Shown one piece after another: positions 7,996 through 16,754 of a DNA stretch of 64,000 nucleotides; position 1 is the first letter of the stretch, and every line of letters begins with the position of its first letter. The DNA comes from an uncultured Clostridia bacterium. GTDB lineage: Bacteria > Bacillota > Clostridia > Peptostreptococcales > Anaerovoracaceae. Both the position numbers and the translations under genes were made by a program. Under the pieces are notes generated by a model. That model had not been told where the DNA came from and searched no databases. It saw only the letters and a program-made list of their open reading frames with translations. The stretch spans positions 33,366 to 97,365 of the forward strand of contig CAKQMV010000006.1 in the NCBI GenBank assembly GCA_934255135.1, read 5' to 3'.

Positions 7996-9111
7996 ATGAC
8001 ATTAGAGGAACAGGCAATTCTATCGAATTACGAAAAGCTCACCGCACTAGATTCAGCGAATCGCGTATGGCTTGTTCGTGACATGCGTGATGGATCTATT
8101 CTCGTATCCAAAAGAACTGTATGCAGCAATCCCGAAGTTTATTCTACACTAAAGGACGCCTGCATAAAGGGCATTCCGTCAATCCATCATATATTCGAAG
8201 GTACCGATGACAGTAAAGACGAAGTCATCATAATTGAACAGTATGTACATGGCCTCACTGCTGATAAGTATTTCAGTAATACTGATAACCGTACCGAAGC
8301 AGCTGTCATCAGATTCGGAATTGATATCTGTCGCATTCTTAAGGAACTACACTCTCTAAATCCACCTATTATCTGCCGAGATATCAAACCTTCTAATCTT
8401 ATGATTCAAGAAGATCGCTGGTATATAACGGACTTCAATATAGCAAGGAGCTTTGACTCAAACAACTGCCGTGATAGTGATACAAGTCTTCTAGGAACAG
8501 CATCGTACGCTCCACCCGAGCAATATGGTTTCGGTCAGACTGATATAAGATCCGACTTATACTCGCTTGCAGTTACAATGAACGTACTTCTGACAGGCGA
8601 TATTCCTGCAAGATGCCCTACTAAAGGTGTTCTAGGTGAGACCATCACACGTGCAACCAAACTCGACCCTGCAGACAGATATCAGAGTGCTACAGAATTT
8701 GAAGCTGCACTGATTGAACTTCTATCTATCAATACTGATAGTCAGGTTAGCACCTGCTTAGAGTCAAATCAGACTCCATGCAAGCCAATTGGTGTAAAGA
8801 GGCTTCGTCACATATCAACATGGATTGCAATCGCAGTATATACATTGTTTGGCGTTGCTTTTATCGCAGCAAGTGACAACATTACGGTTGATAACATACC
8901 AGCCACAACTGTACAACGCATTACAACCTGCATTGCTGCATTCCTTGTGATATTTATGCCTTATTTCTATAATGCGGACTACATCGGAATACTCAGCAAA
9001 ACACTTAGACGTTTCCAGCCGCATACAGTGCAACGCTTAATTATGAGGTTGCTGTATACACTACTGTTCTCTATTGTACTTCCAATGACAATAGCAGTAA
9101 TCTTTATCTGA
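7996..9111 (+). CDS. Membrane-anchored Ser/Thr protein kinase (Hanks type) with divergent glycine loop and DFG motif
   Basis: 371 residues. The kinase domain covers about residues 12-250: lysine K39 in ILVSKRT, catalytic loop CRDIKPSN with D129, metal-binding motif DFN (D146) in place of DFG, activation segment LLGTASYAPPEQYG, and SDLYSLAVTMNVLLTG. The Gly-rich loop is replaced by LDSANRVWLVRD, with no glycine. Three hydrophobic segments follow (about 275-295, 310-330 and 350-371), so the kinase faces the cytoplasm from a C-terminal membrane anchor without an extracellular sensor domain of note. CGGAG precedes the ATG. The divergent XRE gene is a likely partner. Catalytic residues are kept, so activity is plausible. 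Confidence 0.88.
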   Translation: MTLEEQAILSNYEKLTALDSANRVWLVRDMRDGSILVSKRTVCSNPEVYSTLKDACIKGIPSIHHIFEGTDDSKDEVIIIEQYVHGLTADKYFSNTDNRTEAAVIRFGIDICRILKELHSLNPPIICRDIKPSNLMIQEDRWYITDFNIARSFDSNNCRDSDTSLLGTASYAPPEQYGFGQTDIRSDLYSLAVTMNVLLTGDIPARCPTKGVLGETITRATKLDPADRYQSATEFEAALIELLSINTDSQVSTCLESNQTPCKPIGVKRLRHISTWIAIAVYTLFGVAFIAASDNITVDNIPATTVQRITTCIAAFLVIFMPYFYNADYIGILSKTLRRFQPHTVQRLIMRLLYTLLFSIVLPMTIAVIFI

Positions 9112-9122
9112 TTCTAGCAAAT

Positions 9123-9158
9123 AGTCCGCCAGCAGTGGTTCGCTGTCAGCGGACTTTG
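9123..9158 (+). terminator. Possible terminator after the kinase gene
   Basis: AGTCCGC and GCGGACT enclose a second inner pairing (GCAG with CTG). The T run is only three bases, so termination is uncertain. Confidence 0.4.
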
Positions 9159-9225
9159 CTGATTATAATAAGTACAAGTTTCCAAGCATCTGGTTGACAC
9201 TCTTTACTTACACTTTTATGATACA

Positions 9226-9256
9226 AAAATAGACCGGCAACACTAGATTGTCGGTC
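9226..9256 (-). terminator. Intrinsic terminator of the phospholipid operon
   Basis: On the minus strand GACCGACAA pairs with TTGCCGGTC (one wobble) and TATTTTTG follows. It lies 25 bases beyond the psd stop codon. Confidence 0.8.
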
Positions 9257-9280
9257 ATATAATTTGCTCGGTTATTCAGT

Positions 9281-10114
9281 TTATTGTCTCTTTAAAGCTC
9301 TTCCAATCGTCTCGCCCATCTTCACTCTTACTTCTCCATCTGCATTTCCATTCAGATATTCAGGAAATATTTCTGCCTGATTCTCTGTCAGACATACAAT
9401 TACAGTCGAGCCGCCATATTCGAAGCACCCTGCTTCCTGTCCTCTTGTCACAGCTGCTTCCTCATGGTTATTGCAGATTCGCCCCACAAGAAGTGCACCA
9501 ACCTGCATATACAGCATATCGCCGAAGCTGTCAGATCTAATTGTGAAGTATTCACGAGCATTCTCGCAGTATATCTTCCTGTGCTCTGCCGCAATTGGAT
9601 GCACCGTATGAAGCACTCCGCCAATTCTGGTGTTACCACTCTTCACGCCGCTATCCGGATAATGGTATCTGTGATAATCCGAAACAGTCAGTCTGAATTT
9701 AAGGAGAAGTCCGCCATCGTACTTATCAGCAAGCACCTTATCGCGCACTAGCTCATGCATCGTACAGATGTTACCCTTAATGTCAAAAGTGCTTTCAGCA
9801 CTAATCCTGTGCACACTCAGCATTCCGTCGCATGGCGATACGAGGTCTTCAGGATTCATCGATATTGGACGATTCTCCGCCTTAATCTTTCTGGTAAAGA
9901 AGTCATTAAATGATGAATACCTCTGATCTTCATAGTCGCTTAAATTTATTCCATTGGATTCTACAAAAGAAGAGATAAGGCTCTTTGATAGAAATGAATC
10001 CATATAAGCACCCGCAAGCTTTGATACCCACGGTCTTACAAGGAGCTTAAGAAGCATGCGTCCAGGCACACTTTCATAAAGCTTCCTCACGAGTCTTGTC
10101 TGCTTATCTTCCAC
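9281..10114 (-). CDS. psd: Phosphatidylserine decarboxylase
   Basis: A 277-residue proenzyme that converts phosphatidylserine to phosphatidylethanolamine. Self-cleavage at a GGST motif (S236 in FEYGGSTVIV) would make the pyruvoyl group of the alpha chain. Other family segments are FNDFFTRKIK, LVSPCDGMLSV, DYHRYHYPDSG and HTVHPIA. Full length for the family. It is the last gene of an operon with pssA (15 bases upstream) and a flippase-like gene, so phosphatidylserine made by PssA is decarboxylated here at the cytoplasmic membrane. Confidence 0.95.
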   Translation of the reverse strand: MEDKQTRLVRKLYESVPGRMLLKLLVRPWVSKLAGAYMDSFLSKSLISSFVESNGINLSDYEDQRYSSFNDFFTRKIKAENRPISMNPEDLVSPCDGMLSVHRISAESTFDIKGNICTMHELVRDKVLADKYDGGLLLKFRLTVSDYHRYHYPDSGVKSGNTRIGGVLHTVHPIAAEHRKIYCENAREYFTIRSDSFGDMLYMQVGALLVGRICNNHEEAAVTRGQEAGCFEYGGSTVIVCLTENQAEIFPEYLNGNADGEVRVKMGETIGRALKRQ

Positions 10115-10129
10115 GCTAGGATCCTCCCA

Positions 10130-10756
10130 TTATTTAGTCATTGTAAGATACGGCATGATTATAAATAAAGCCGCTACACAGATTGCCAGAAGCAGAATAT
10201 GAACCAGCTTGGGCTTCTTGAGTTTAATGTTGGCAATAAAGAGACCGCCAAGAATCAGCAACATAAGCTCCAGAAGCATTGGCTTCAAGTCCATTGTAAA
10301 CCAGTAGCTTAAGAAATACACAGCCGGGAATACTACAGAGATAGATGTAACCGGCAGTCCGTAAAATACCTTAGGAGAATCGTCCTCAGGATCACGCTCA
10401 ATTTCAAGTACATTAAAATATCCAAGCCTTGCAACAGCACAAATGACATAGAAAATAATAAGAGCAACGCCAACCTTGCTTCTTATTCCCATGCAATAGC
10501 AGATAGTTGCCGGGAAGAATCCAAAGCATACGACATCACAGAGAGAATCGAGCTGCGTGCCGAACATTTTCTCAGAGTCCGTGCTTACAGTCCTTGTTCT
10601 GGCAATGGTGCCATCGAAAGCATCACAAAGTCCCGATATTGCCAGACATATAATCGCGTGCTTAAAATTGCCGTTAACTGCATGAGTCATTCCTACTACA
10701 GAAGTCGCCAGTCCAATGTATGTAAGTATAACTGTATAATTCCAGAATCCTATCAT
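10130..10756 (-). CDS. pssA: CDP-diacylglycerol-serine O-phosphatidyltransferase
   Basis: A 208-residue integral membrane enzyme that makes phosphatidylserine from CDP-diacylglycerol and serine. The CDP-alcohol phosphotransferase motif is seen as DGTIAR, then G and LDSLCDVV in the expected spacing (about residues 47-72). About six membrane segments. The ATG overlaps the stop of the upstream gene by four bases, and psd follows after 15 bases. The motif alone does not tell serine from other alcohol acceptors; the adjacent psd makes serine by far the most likely. Confidence 0.92.
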   Translation of the reverse strand: MIGFWNYTVILTYIGLATSVVGMTHAVNGNFKHAIICLAISGLCDAFDGTIARTRTVSTDSEKMFGTQLDSLCDVVCFGFFPATICYCMGIRSKVGVALIIFYVICAVARLGYFNVLEIERDPEDDSPKVFYGLPVTSISVVFPAVYFLSYWFTMDLKPMLLELMLLILGGLFIANIKLKKPKLVHILLLAICVAALFIIMPYLTMTK

Positions 10757-11778
10757 TTATTACCTCTTTTCATCTTAGCTGCTACAGCAATTATCAGAGA
10801 CATTATTCCGCAGATAATGAGCTGGCCATAGAAGCTGACACCTCTCGAAAGCATCAACACGGATAACGTGTTGTGACCGTACGCCGGTCTGAAAGCCCTG
10901 AGAAACATAAGCTCATTAGCGCCAGCACCACCGGGAAGTGGCAGCATTTCTGTTCCAAGCTGCACCATTCCCTGCACTGATACAACGCTTGCCAATCCGA
11001 GTCTTGCATGTCCTGTCGCCCACGCCATCACTGCAGTTATCGCAAGAAGACACACCCTCTGCGCTACGGTAATCAGAAGTACTACTACAGGAAGCGGCTT
11101 CTGTGCGAGGCATTCATCAACAGTCTCTTCGTATTTCTTCATAAAGTCTGATAGCATATGAACATATTTATCTGTATCATGAAGCACTCCGATCTTACCA
11201 AGCCACATGATTACAAGCTTCGCAAGCTTCTCGATATTCGACGGGATCCAGAGCAGACAGATAAACAGAACCACACAGCCCGCACTCAGAATAAGCCCTA
11301 ATATGCATAGAGGCGATATCGGTGCAATCATTCTCATAACCTCTTCAGGCTTGAAGACATATACGCAAACGCCCAGAACGACTATCGCGAGCTTAAAGGT
11401 TATCGTGATCAGGGTAAGGGCAAAAAGTGATTTCGCTGTACTCAGGCCATCCTTGTGCATCGCGTAGAGCTGTGATGGCTGTTCTCCCGAGCCTGCTGGT
11501 GTGATGCAGTAGAAGAAGAAACCTATAAAGGAATATTTGCAGCATTGAAGCATCGACACTTCCTCATCAAGCGAATACATAATCACCTTGATGATCACAG
11601 ACTCAAGCAGGATATATCCCATAAGAAGAGTAAATGCCAGAAGAACATCTGCAGGTCTCAGCATCATAAGATCCTGAATAAACCTTGCAAATCCGCCCCC
11701 TCTAAGCAGATAACCCATTGTCATCATTATTACTATCAAACAAAATAGTATTTGTACCGCTGTTTTCTTCATGTTCAT
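10753..11778 (-). CDS. Lysylphosphatidylglycerol synthetase-type flippase-like membrane protein (UPF0104/YbhN family)
   Basis: 341 residues with about eight membrane segments and the family patterns GYLLRGGGF, GFFFYCITPAGSGEQPSQLYAM and LPLPGGAGANELMFLRAF near the C-terminus. This is the membrane part seen in MprF but without the aminoacyl-transferase domain, so it does not aminoacylate lipids itself. Members are proposed lipid transporters or flippases. Its translational overlap with pssA places it in phospholipid handling, possibly moving aminophospholipids; the substrate is inferred. A start two codons downstream (MKKTAV) is equally possible. Confidence 0.85.
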   Translation of the reverse strand: MNMKKTAVQILFCLIVIMMTMGYLLRGGGFARFIQDLMMLRPADVLLAFTLLMGYILLESVIIKVIMYSLDEEVSMLQCCKYSFIGFFFYCITPAGSGEQPSQLYAMHKDGLSTAKSLFALTLITITFKLAIVVLGVCVYVFKPEEVMRMIAPISPLCILGLILSAGCVVLFICLLWIPSNIEKLAKLVIMWLGKIGVLHDTDKYVHMLSDFMKKYEETVDECLAQKPLPVVVLLITVAQRVCLLAITAVMAWATGHARLGLASVVSVQGMVQLGTEMLPLPGGAGANELMFLRAFRPAYGHNTLSVLMLSRGVSFYGQLIICGIMSLIIAVAAKMKRGNK

Positions 11779-11870
11779 AACTCGTTCATTATACAGTAAA
11801 TGAGTTAAATAAGCATTGAATATGTATTGAATACCAGTATAAAAAACGTGTATTCACTATTTTTTCACAT

Positions 11871-11896
11871 TATAAAAGGGACATTTCGCCCCTTTA
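11871..11896 (-). terminator. Intrinsic terminator of the pantothenate operon
   Basis: On the minus strand AAAGGG pairs with CCCTTT across an eight-to-nine base loop and is followed by TTATAATG. It lies 17 bases beyond the panC stop. Confidence 0.65.
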
Positions 11897-11912
11897 AGAA
11901 TCATATTGCTGA

Positions 11913-12767
11913 CTATTCTACAATAAAGTTGTCAATCAGTCTAGTATTTCCGATGTAAACTGCCATAGCCACAAGCACACTTCCTTCGAAGCGGGATACC
12001 GGCGACATGTCGAAATTGTTTACAGCCTGAACGTAGTCAATTTTGGCAAGAGGTTCTGCCTCGATAAGCTTAATCATCTCAGCGACAACCTTGTCCGCAT
12101 CCTTCTCACCATCGGTAACCATCTGTTCACCAAGCTTTACTGCCTTAGAAAGAACGAGAGCTGCCTGACGCTCCTCCTCGCTAAGGTAAGTGTTTCTTGA
12201 TGACTTCGCAAGTCCATCCGCTTCTCTTACGATAGGACATCCCACGATTTCGATGCCATAAGACATATCGCGAACCATTCTCTTGATAATTGCGAGCTGC
12301 TGAGCATCCTTCTGACCGAAGAACGCCTTATCTGGAGTCACGATATTAAACAGCTTGCTTACAACAGTGCAAACTCCACGGAAGTGGATAGGTCTTGTCT
12401 TACCGCAAAGCGCCTTAGGCATGTCATTAAGAATCTCAACATAAGTGTCCTGGCTACCATTTCCGTCTGGGTACATCTCATCAACCTCTGGATAGAAAAC
12501 CATGCTGCAGCCGTGCTCCTCAAGAAGCTTGCAGTCACGGTCAAAATCTCTTGGATAGCTCTCGAGGTCCTCCCCTGGTCCGAACTGTGTAGGGTTTATG
12601 AAGTCTGATGCAACAACTTTATCACACATTGATACTGCTTTGTCGATAAGGCTTGCGTGCCCCTCGTGAAGGTATCCCATTGTTGGAACAAGTCCTACCA
12701 CGTATCCTTCTGCCTTCCATGCTCTAACCTGCTCTCTTACCTCTGCTACTGTCTTTGCTACTTTCAT
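11913..12767 (-). CDS. panC: Pantothenate synthetase
   Basis: A 284-residue enzyme joining pantoate and beta-alanine with ATP. It has the HIGH-type nucleotide motif in VPTMGYLHEGHASLI, the pantoate-binding NPTQFGPGEDL stretch, FGQKDAQQL, and the KMSKS-like KSSRNTYLS. Full family length. GGAG lies before the ATG. It is the third gene of a panG-like/panB/panC operon (28-base gap to panB). No aspartate decarboxylase gene (panD) is in the window, so the beta-alanine source is not shown. Confidence 0.97.
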   Translation of the reverse strand: MKVAKTVAEVREQVRAWKAEGYVVGLVPTMGYLHEGHASLIDKAVSMCDKVVASDFINPTQFGPGEDLESYPRDFDRDCKLLEEHGCSMVFYPEVDEMYPDGNGSQDTYVEILNDMPKALCGKTRPIHFRGVCTVVSKLFNIVTPDKAFFGQKDAQQLAIIKRMVRDMSYGIEIVGCPIVREADGLAKSSRNTYLSEEERQAALVLSKAVKLGEQMVTDGEKDADKVVAEMIKLIEAEPLAKIDYVQAVNNFDMSPVSRFEGSVLVAMAVYIGNTRLIDNFIVE

Positions 12768-12794
12768 TATTATTCTCCTCTCCTTGGAATAGTA

Positions 12795-13643
12795 TTAATA
12801 TTTTTCATCCATTGCTTTTAGAAATTCGTCTGAACAGTCACTCTTAGGGAATGAATGCGCCACCTCAGGGAATGTTCCCGCCTTAACTTCTCTGTCGTAG
12901 TTCCTGTACGCTTCGAGCATCACTTCACCAACTGATGCATAATGCTTTACGAACTTCGGCGAGAAATCTGATGTTACCTGAAGCATATCCTGATTTACGA
13001 GCACCTGTCCGTCACATCCCGCTCCAGCTCCAATTCCAATTGTGATCAGATTCATCTTGCTTGTGATAAGAGCCGCAAGCTTAGGCGGAACGCACTCGAT
13101 AACCATCATAAATGCTCCAGCCTCCTGCACAGCCAGGGCATCCCTGATAATTCTCTCGGCGTTAGCTTCATTCTTACCCTGAACCTTGAAGCCGCTCTGA
13201 AGATTGAATGACTGAGGAGTCATTCCGACGTGACCGCACACAGGAATTCCTGCATCTACGATTGCTGTAATCTGTGGTGCTACTGAAACGCCACCCTCGA
13301 GCTTAACCGCATTTGCGCCAGTTTCCTTGATAAGTCTTCCTGCATTCATCACAGCCTGCTCTACTGAGCACTGATATGACATAAACGGCATGTCGATTAC
13401 AACAAAAGCATTCTCTGTTCCTCTTACTACACTTCTTCCGTAAACAATCATTTCCTCCATGGTTACAGGAAGCGTGTTCTCATATCCCTGCATTACCATA
13501 CCGAGACTGTCGCCGACAAGGATTGTGTCGATGCCTGACGCGTCGACAACTCTTGCAGTTGTGTAGTCATAGCATGTGATCTGTGAAATTCGCTTTCCTT
13601 CCGCCTTCATTTTAAGAAGTGAATTTACTGTGTTTCTTGCCAT
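12795..13643 (-). CDS. panB: 3-methyl-2-oxobutanoate hydroxymethyltransferase
   Basis: A 282-residue TIM-barrel enzyme that transfers a hydroxymethyl group from methylene-tetrahydrofolate to 2-ketoisovalerate, forming ketopantoate. Seen motifs are ITCYDYTTARVVD, VGDSLGMVMQGYENTLPVT, MPFMSYQ, VKLEGG, CGHVGMTPQS and GIGAGAGCDGQVLV. The ATG directly follows the stop codon of the DUF2520 gene (TAA then ATG), which indicates translational coupling. The product feeds the neighbouring reductase candidate and PanC. Confidence 0.97.
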   Translation of the reverse strand: MARNTVNSLLKMKAEGKRISQITCYDYTTARVVDASGIDTILVGDSLGMVMQGYENTLPVTMEEMIVYGRSVVRGTENAFVVIDMPFMSYQCSVEQAVMNAGRLIKETGANAVKLEGGVSVAPQITAIVDAGIPVCGHVGMTPQSFNLQSGFKVQGKNEANAERIIRDALAVQEAGAFMMVIECVPPKLAALITSKMNLITIGIGAGAGCDGQVLVNQDMLQVTSDFSPKFVKHYASVGEVMLEAYRNYDREVKAGTFPEVAHSFPKSDCSDEFLKAMDEKY

Positions 13644-14495
13644 TTATTTCTCCTTTGCCAAAATCTTTGTCGTCTGTTCATAGTCTCTGTCGGGATTCTT
13701 CTTTCTTGCTATTTCGAGAACTGCCTTCGATGCCGCAATGTAGAGATTTCTATCATTCTCATCTTCGATTGCCGCAAGATGCTTGTTCACCGTCTCGGCA
13801 TCATCGCGCTCTACCGGACCTGTCAGCGCCTTGGCAGGTCCCTCTTCCATAAGATGCGACATATTACTCATAGCAAGAGTCTTTAACGCCTCTCTCGCAG
13901 CTTCTTCTGTAAAGCCGGAGTCCTCTAGAAGTCTTATGCTCATATCAACAAGTGCGCACACAAGATTGCTCGAAATCGCACATGCAGCATGATACTTGCT
14001 CTTAACATCTTCAGAAACATCCTGAACTCTTGCCCCAAGAGATTCTAAAGTTTCTTTCCAGATATCAAGAGACTCCGTTCCTTCAATGCAAAAAAAAGCA
14101 CCCCCTAGTTCCCTGTACGATGTCAGCTTATCACTGACCGGGAATAGCGGATGTATCGAATATCCTGCAGCTCCATGCTCCTCGATTCCAGGGAAAGCCT
14201 CCCTAGCCGACATAGCACCGCTGCAATGACAAATCATCTTATTTCTGATATCTAACCTTCTTATTGACTCATAGACTTCTGTGATCTTATTATCTGGAAC
14301 TGTCAGGAATATCGCATCACTTGATTGCACTAACTCTTCAAGATTATCGTAGCAAATGCTTCCTGTAAACTCGGCAGCTTCTATTGCTCCTTCTCGGTGC
14401 CTATTGTAATATCCGGTCACCTGAACGCCGCCTTCTTTCATAAATCTTCCCAGAGAAAATCCTACCTTCCCTGCGCCAATAAAACCTATTCTCAT
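13644..14495 (-). CDS. panG: Rossmann-like/DUF2520 protein, probable ketopantoate reductase of the PanG type
   Basis: About 283 residues. An NAD(P)-binding Rossmann fold opens the protein (MRIGFIGAGKVGFSLGRFM), followed by LTVPDNKI, CHCSGAMSAREAF, GYSIHPLFPVSD, and a helical DUF2520 domain (residues ~150-280: SKYHAACAISSNLVCALVDMS). PanG, described as an alternative ketopantoate reductase, belongs to my recollection to this family, and the panB/panC neighbours complete the pathway: PanB makes ketopantoate, this enzyme would reduce it to pantoate, PanC uses it. I chose the internal ATG at 14495 because AGTAGGTG precedes it and the Rossmann motif starts there; an ATG at 14546 has no such site. 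Confidence 0.75.
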   Translation of the reverse strand: MRIGFIGAGKVGFSLGRFMKEGGVQVTGYYNRHREGAIEAAEFTGSICYDNLEELVQSSDAIFLTVPDNKITEVYESIRRLDIRNKMICHCSGAMSAREAFPGIEEHGAAGYSIHPLFPVSDKLTSYRELGGAFFCIEGTESLDIWKETLESLGARVQDVSEDVKSKYHAACAISSNLVCALVDMSIRLLEDSGFTEEAAREALKTLAMSNMSHLMEEGPAKALTGPVERDDAETVNKHLAAIEDENDRNLYIAASKAVLEIARKKNPDRDYEQTTKILAKEK

Positions 14496-14647
14496 CAAAT
14501 CACCTACTTCATAATAAATCTGATGACAATATCCTTGCAGTCTCATTGGAAGTCCATATTATCAATTAAGTTCATCGGTATAGTTTCATTCAGAATACCA
14601 TCCGCATACGTCGTAATTCTACAACACCGGGATGTCTCTGTAAATAG

Positions 14648-14674
14648 CAAAAGCCGCATCGAAATCGATGCGGC
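14648..14674 (-). terminator. Intrinsic terminator of the MarR gene
   Basis: GCCGCATCGA and TCGATGCGGC form a perfect ten-pair stem with a two-base centre, followed on the minus strand by TTTTGCTATTT. Confidence 0.8.
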
Positions 14675-14706
14675 TTCTGCCCGTGAATATATTTCATTCC
14701 GTACCG

Positions 14707-15153
14707 TTATATTCTATCTTTCTCTTTCATTTCTTTCAGCATGTTCTCGGCATTATTGCATATCTTGCCAAAAACTGTCTTGCACACCGAGACCTCATCT
14801 TCCGTAAGTCCGTGAAGCATCCCATGCGCGAATTCCTTCTGTGCATTAAGTCCTTCATTAACAATTTCCTCCGCGGAATCAAGAAGATAGATTTCAATAC
14901 GCTTCTTATTATTCTCGCTCTGCCTCTTCTCCACCAGGCCTTTCTCCTCAAGTAGCTTCAGTGAAGTCGAAACATGCGATTTAGTTGATTTCCTAATCTT
15001 TACAATGTCGGCTGCAGTATTATACTCTGGGTAGTTATGCAGAAACATGAGTATATCATACTCCATCTGTGTCAGATTGTATTTATCACATACAGAATGA
15101 GTGATTGTCTCATAGCAGCAGATTATTGTCTTATGTCTATCCCAAAAATGCAT
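14707..15153 (-). CDS. MarR-family transcriptional regulator
   Basis: 148 residues with a winged helix-turn-helix at about 25-100: YNLTQMEYDILMFLHNYPEYNTAADIVKI, the recognition helix region STKSHVSTSLKLLEEKGLVEKRQSENNKKR, and dimerisation helices at both ends. MarR proteins are dimeric repressors that usually answer to small phenolic or oxidising ligands. It is monocistronic, ended by a strong terminator, and separated from the EFR1 gene by 283 bases. No target is indicated by neighbours. Confidence 0.9.
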   Translation of the reverse strand: MHFWDRHKTIICCYETITHSVCDKYNLTQMEYDILMFLHNYPEYNTAADIVKIRKSTKSHVSTSLKLLEEKGLVEKRQSENNKKRIEIYLLDSAEEIVNEGLNAQKEFAHGMLHGLTEDEVSVCKTVFGKICNNAENMLKEMKEKDRI

Positions 15154-15285
15154 AATATTGCCCCTTTCTCTTTATCGCTTGCTTATCGTTCCATTTTGAA
15201 CGATGCGATTATACAATTATGGTTTTAGTTTGTCAAATGTAAATTGCAGCTGCCTGCGATTTAATTCACGACAAGCTTTCCCGCA

Positions 15286-15336
15286 AAAATAAAAAACACG
15301 CAAGGGCAATGCGGATTCACCGCTATAATCCTTGCG
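15286..15336 (-). terminator. Intrinsic terminator of the EFR1 gene
   Basis: On the minus strand CGCAAGG pairs with CCTTGCG, with an inner GCGG/CCGC stem, and a TGTTTTTTATTTTT tract follows. The rest of the 283-base region 15154-15436 holds the MarR promoter area; I see no gene in it. Confidence 0.8.
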
Positions 15337-15436
15337 CTTTATATGCTCGCGTATAGTCCAGCCGGATAAGACCTGCTACTATTATACCATCATGGTTATC
15401 ATTTTATTACTTGAACATTATGAAACGTACACCGCA

Positions 15437-16195
15437 TCAATCGATATGTAATTCCTCTATCTTGTATCGTGGCTTACCAACACTCTTTCTTCCATACTCA
15501 ACAGCCTCTGCAGGACAATAACAGATACATGCCATACAGTGCGTACACGCATCTCCCCACACAGGTTTACCATTGCAAAGCTCGATGTTGTTAAGAGGAC
15601 ATTCATTAACGCATAGTCCGCAGCCTGTACATCTATCATCGACACGAAATGCTCTTGCTTTAACAATGAACTTATAAAAAATCGGATTCACCGCCCCACT
15701 CATAAACCTGTCATAAAGGTTGCAGCGCGTAGGTGCAACCTTCTGACCATTCCTGATGCACTCTATCACCTTATCGATATCTGGTTCCGCCTTAGCTATA
15801 ATTTGCTTAGCTTCCTCTGCATCAGGCGCATTAAACATAGCAATGTAGTTCTCAGGCATGATGATCTGAGCCGTACCCATATATTCAAGCTTCTTCTCAT
15901 CGGCAATTCGCCTGTTATAATCAGACGCATTTCCAATCTCACTTCCGCAATTCATTACAAACCAGATTCTCCTAGCACCATCAAGTTCCGTCTGAGCAAG
16001 CCAGTCAGATACGACACGCGGAACACGCCACGCATACGTCGGAACCACAACAATAACATCCGATTCGGCGTGTACGGCATTAGTATTCTGACCTTTAATC
16101 CTCTCATTCAAATCAATAATCTCATCATGCAGCTCATCCGCAATCCGTATGGCGATGTAACGACTATTGCCAGTTCCCGAATAGCATAGAATCAT
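15437..16195 (-). CDS. EFR1-type flavodoxin/ferredoxin fusion protein
   Basis: 252 residues joining a flavodoxin-like domain (MILCYSGTGNSRYIA binds the FMN phosphate, about residues 1-150) to a C-terminal pair of [4Fe-4S] motifs: CTGCGLCVNECP and CTHCMACICYCP (residues ~188-235). It should carry electrons in the cytoplasm between FMN and iron-sulfur partners in anaerobic metabolism; physiological partners are unknown. It lies 17 bases downstream of a GNAT acetyltransferase gene on the same strand, so the two are probably co-transcribed. Confidence 0.88.
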   Translation of the reverse strand: MILCYSGTGNSRYIAIRIADELHDEIIDLNERIKGQNTNAVHAESDVIVVVPTYAWRVPRVVSDWLAQTELDGARRIWFVMNCGSEIGNASDYNRRIADEKKLEYMGTAQIIMPENYIAMFNAPDAEEAKQIIAKAEPDIDKVIECIRNGQKVAPTRCNLYDRFMSGAVNPIFYKFIVKARAFRVDDRCTGCGLCVNECPLNNIELCNGKPVWGDACTHCMACICYCPAEAVEYGRKSVGKPRYKIEELHID

Positions 16196-16212
16196 CTCAT
16201 ACCTCCACGCCT

Positions 16213-16740
16213 CTAATTACCAAGGGATTTCTCAAGAAGTACCAGGTTAATCTTGCCCAGCCCATTGAAATCTGTCTTAACGATGCCGACCTCCGTATAT
16301 CCAAGCTTATTATACATCGCACGCGCCACTGAATTTCTCTCGTTAGTGTCAAAACGAAGCTCCGTGCATCCAGTCTCCATCGCATAATTTTCATAAAAGG
16401 CGACAAATGCCTTGCCATATCCTCTGCCAGAACATGCCGGATCAATCACAAGTGTATGAAGCACACACACCTCGTCATCAGACGCCTCACCAGCCCAGTT
16501 TCCATTAGCGTAAGATGCATCCTGTGTATTGTTTATGATTCCAGTTCCGTGAATCTCGTCATCATCTTCTAGCACCCAGAGCTCGCCGCGACCACAAGCA
16601 CATTCCGCTGTTTCCCTCACCGGATATATTCCACGGATCCAGCCGATTGTCTGCTGGCCTGCTTCTTCAGCCGTGTGTATTGCATCATATAACTTCTCTA
16701 CTGCATCAATATCTGTTTCATTTGCCTTTCTAATAATCAT
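16213..16740 (-). CDS. GNAT-family N-acetyltransferase
   Basis: About 175 residues with the acetyl-CoA binding pattern VLHTLVIDPACSGRGYGKAFVAFYE (motif A) and ELRFDTNERNSVARAMYNKLGYTEVG (motif B). Acceptor unknown. I chose the ATG at 16740 because GGAG precedes it; an upstream ATG at 16779 would overlap the previous gene by 25 bases and adds residues unlike the family. Gene order on the minus strand is CDF transporter, this gene, EFR1 protein, with short gaps. Confidence 0.85.
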   Translation of the reverse strand: MIIRKANETDIDAVEKLYDAIHTAEEAGQQTIGWIRGIYPVRETAECACGRGELWVLEDDDEIHGTGIINNTQDASYANGNWAGEASDDEVCVLHTLVIDPACSGRGYGKAFVAFYENYAMETGCTELRFDTNERNSVARAMYNKLGYTEVGIVKTDFNGLGKINLVLLEKSLGN

Positions 16741-16754
16741 ATGTAGTCTCCATT

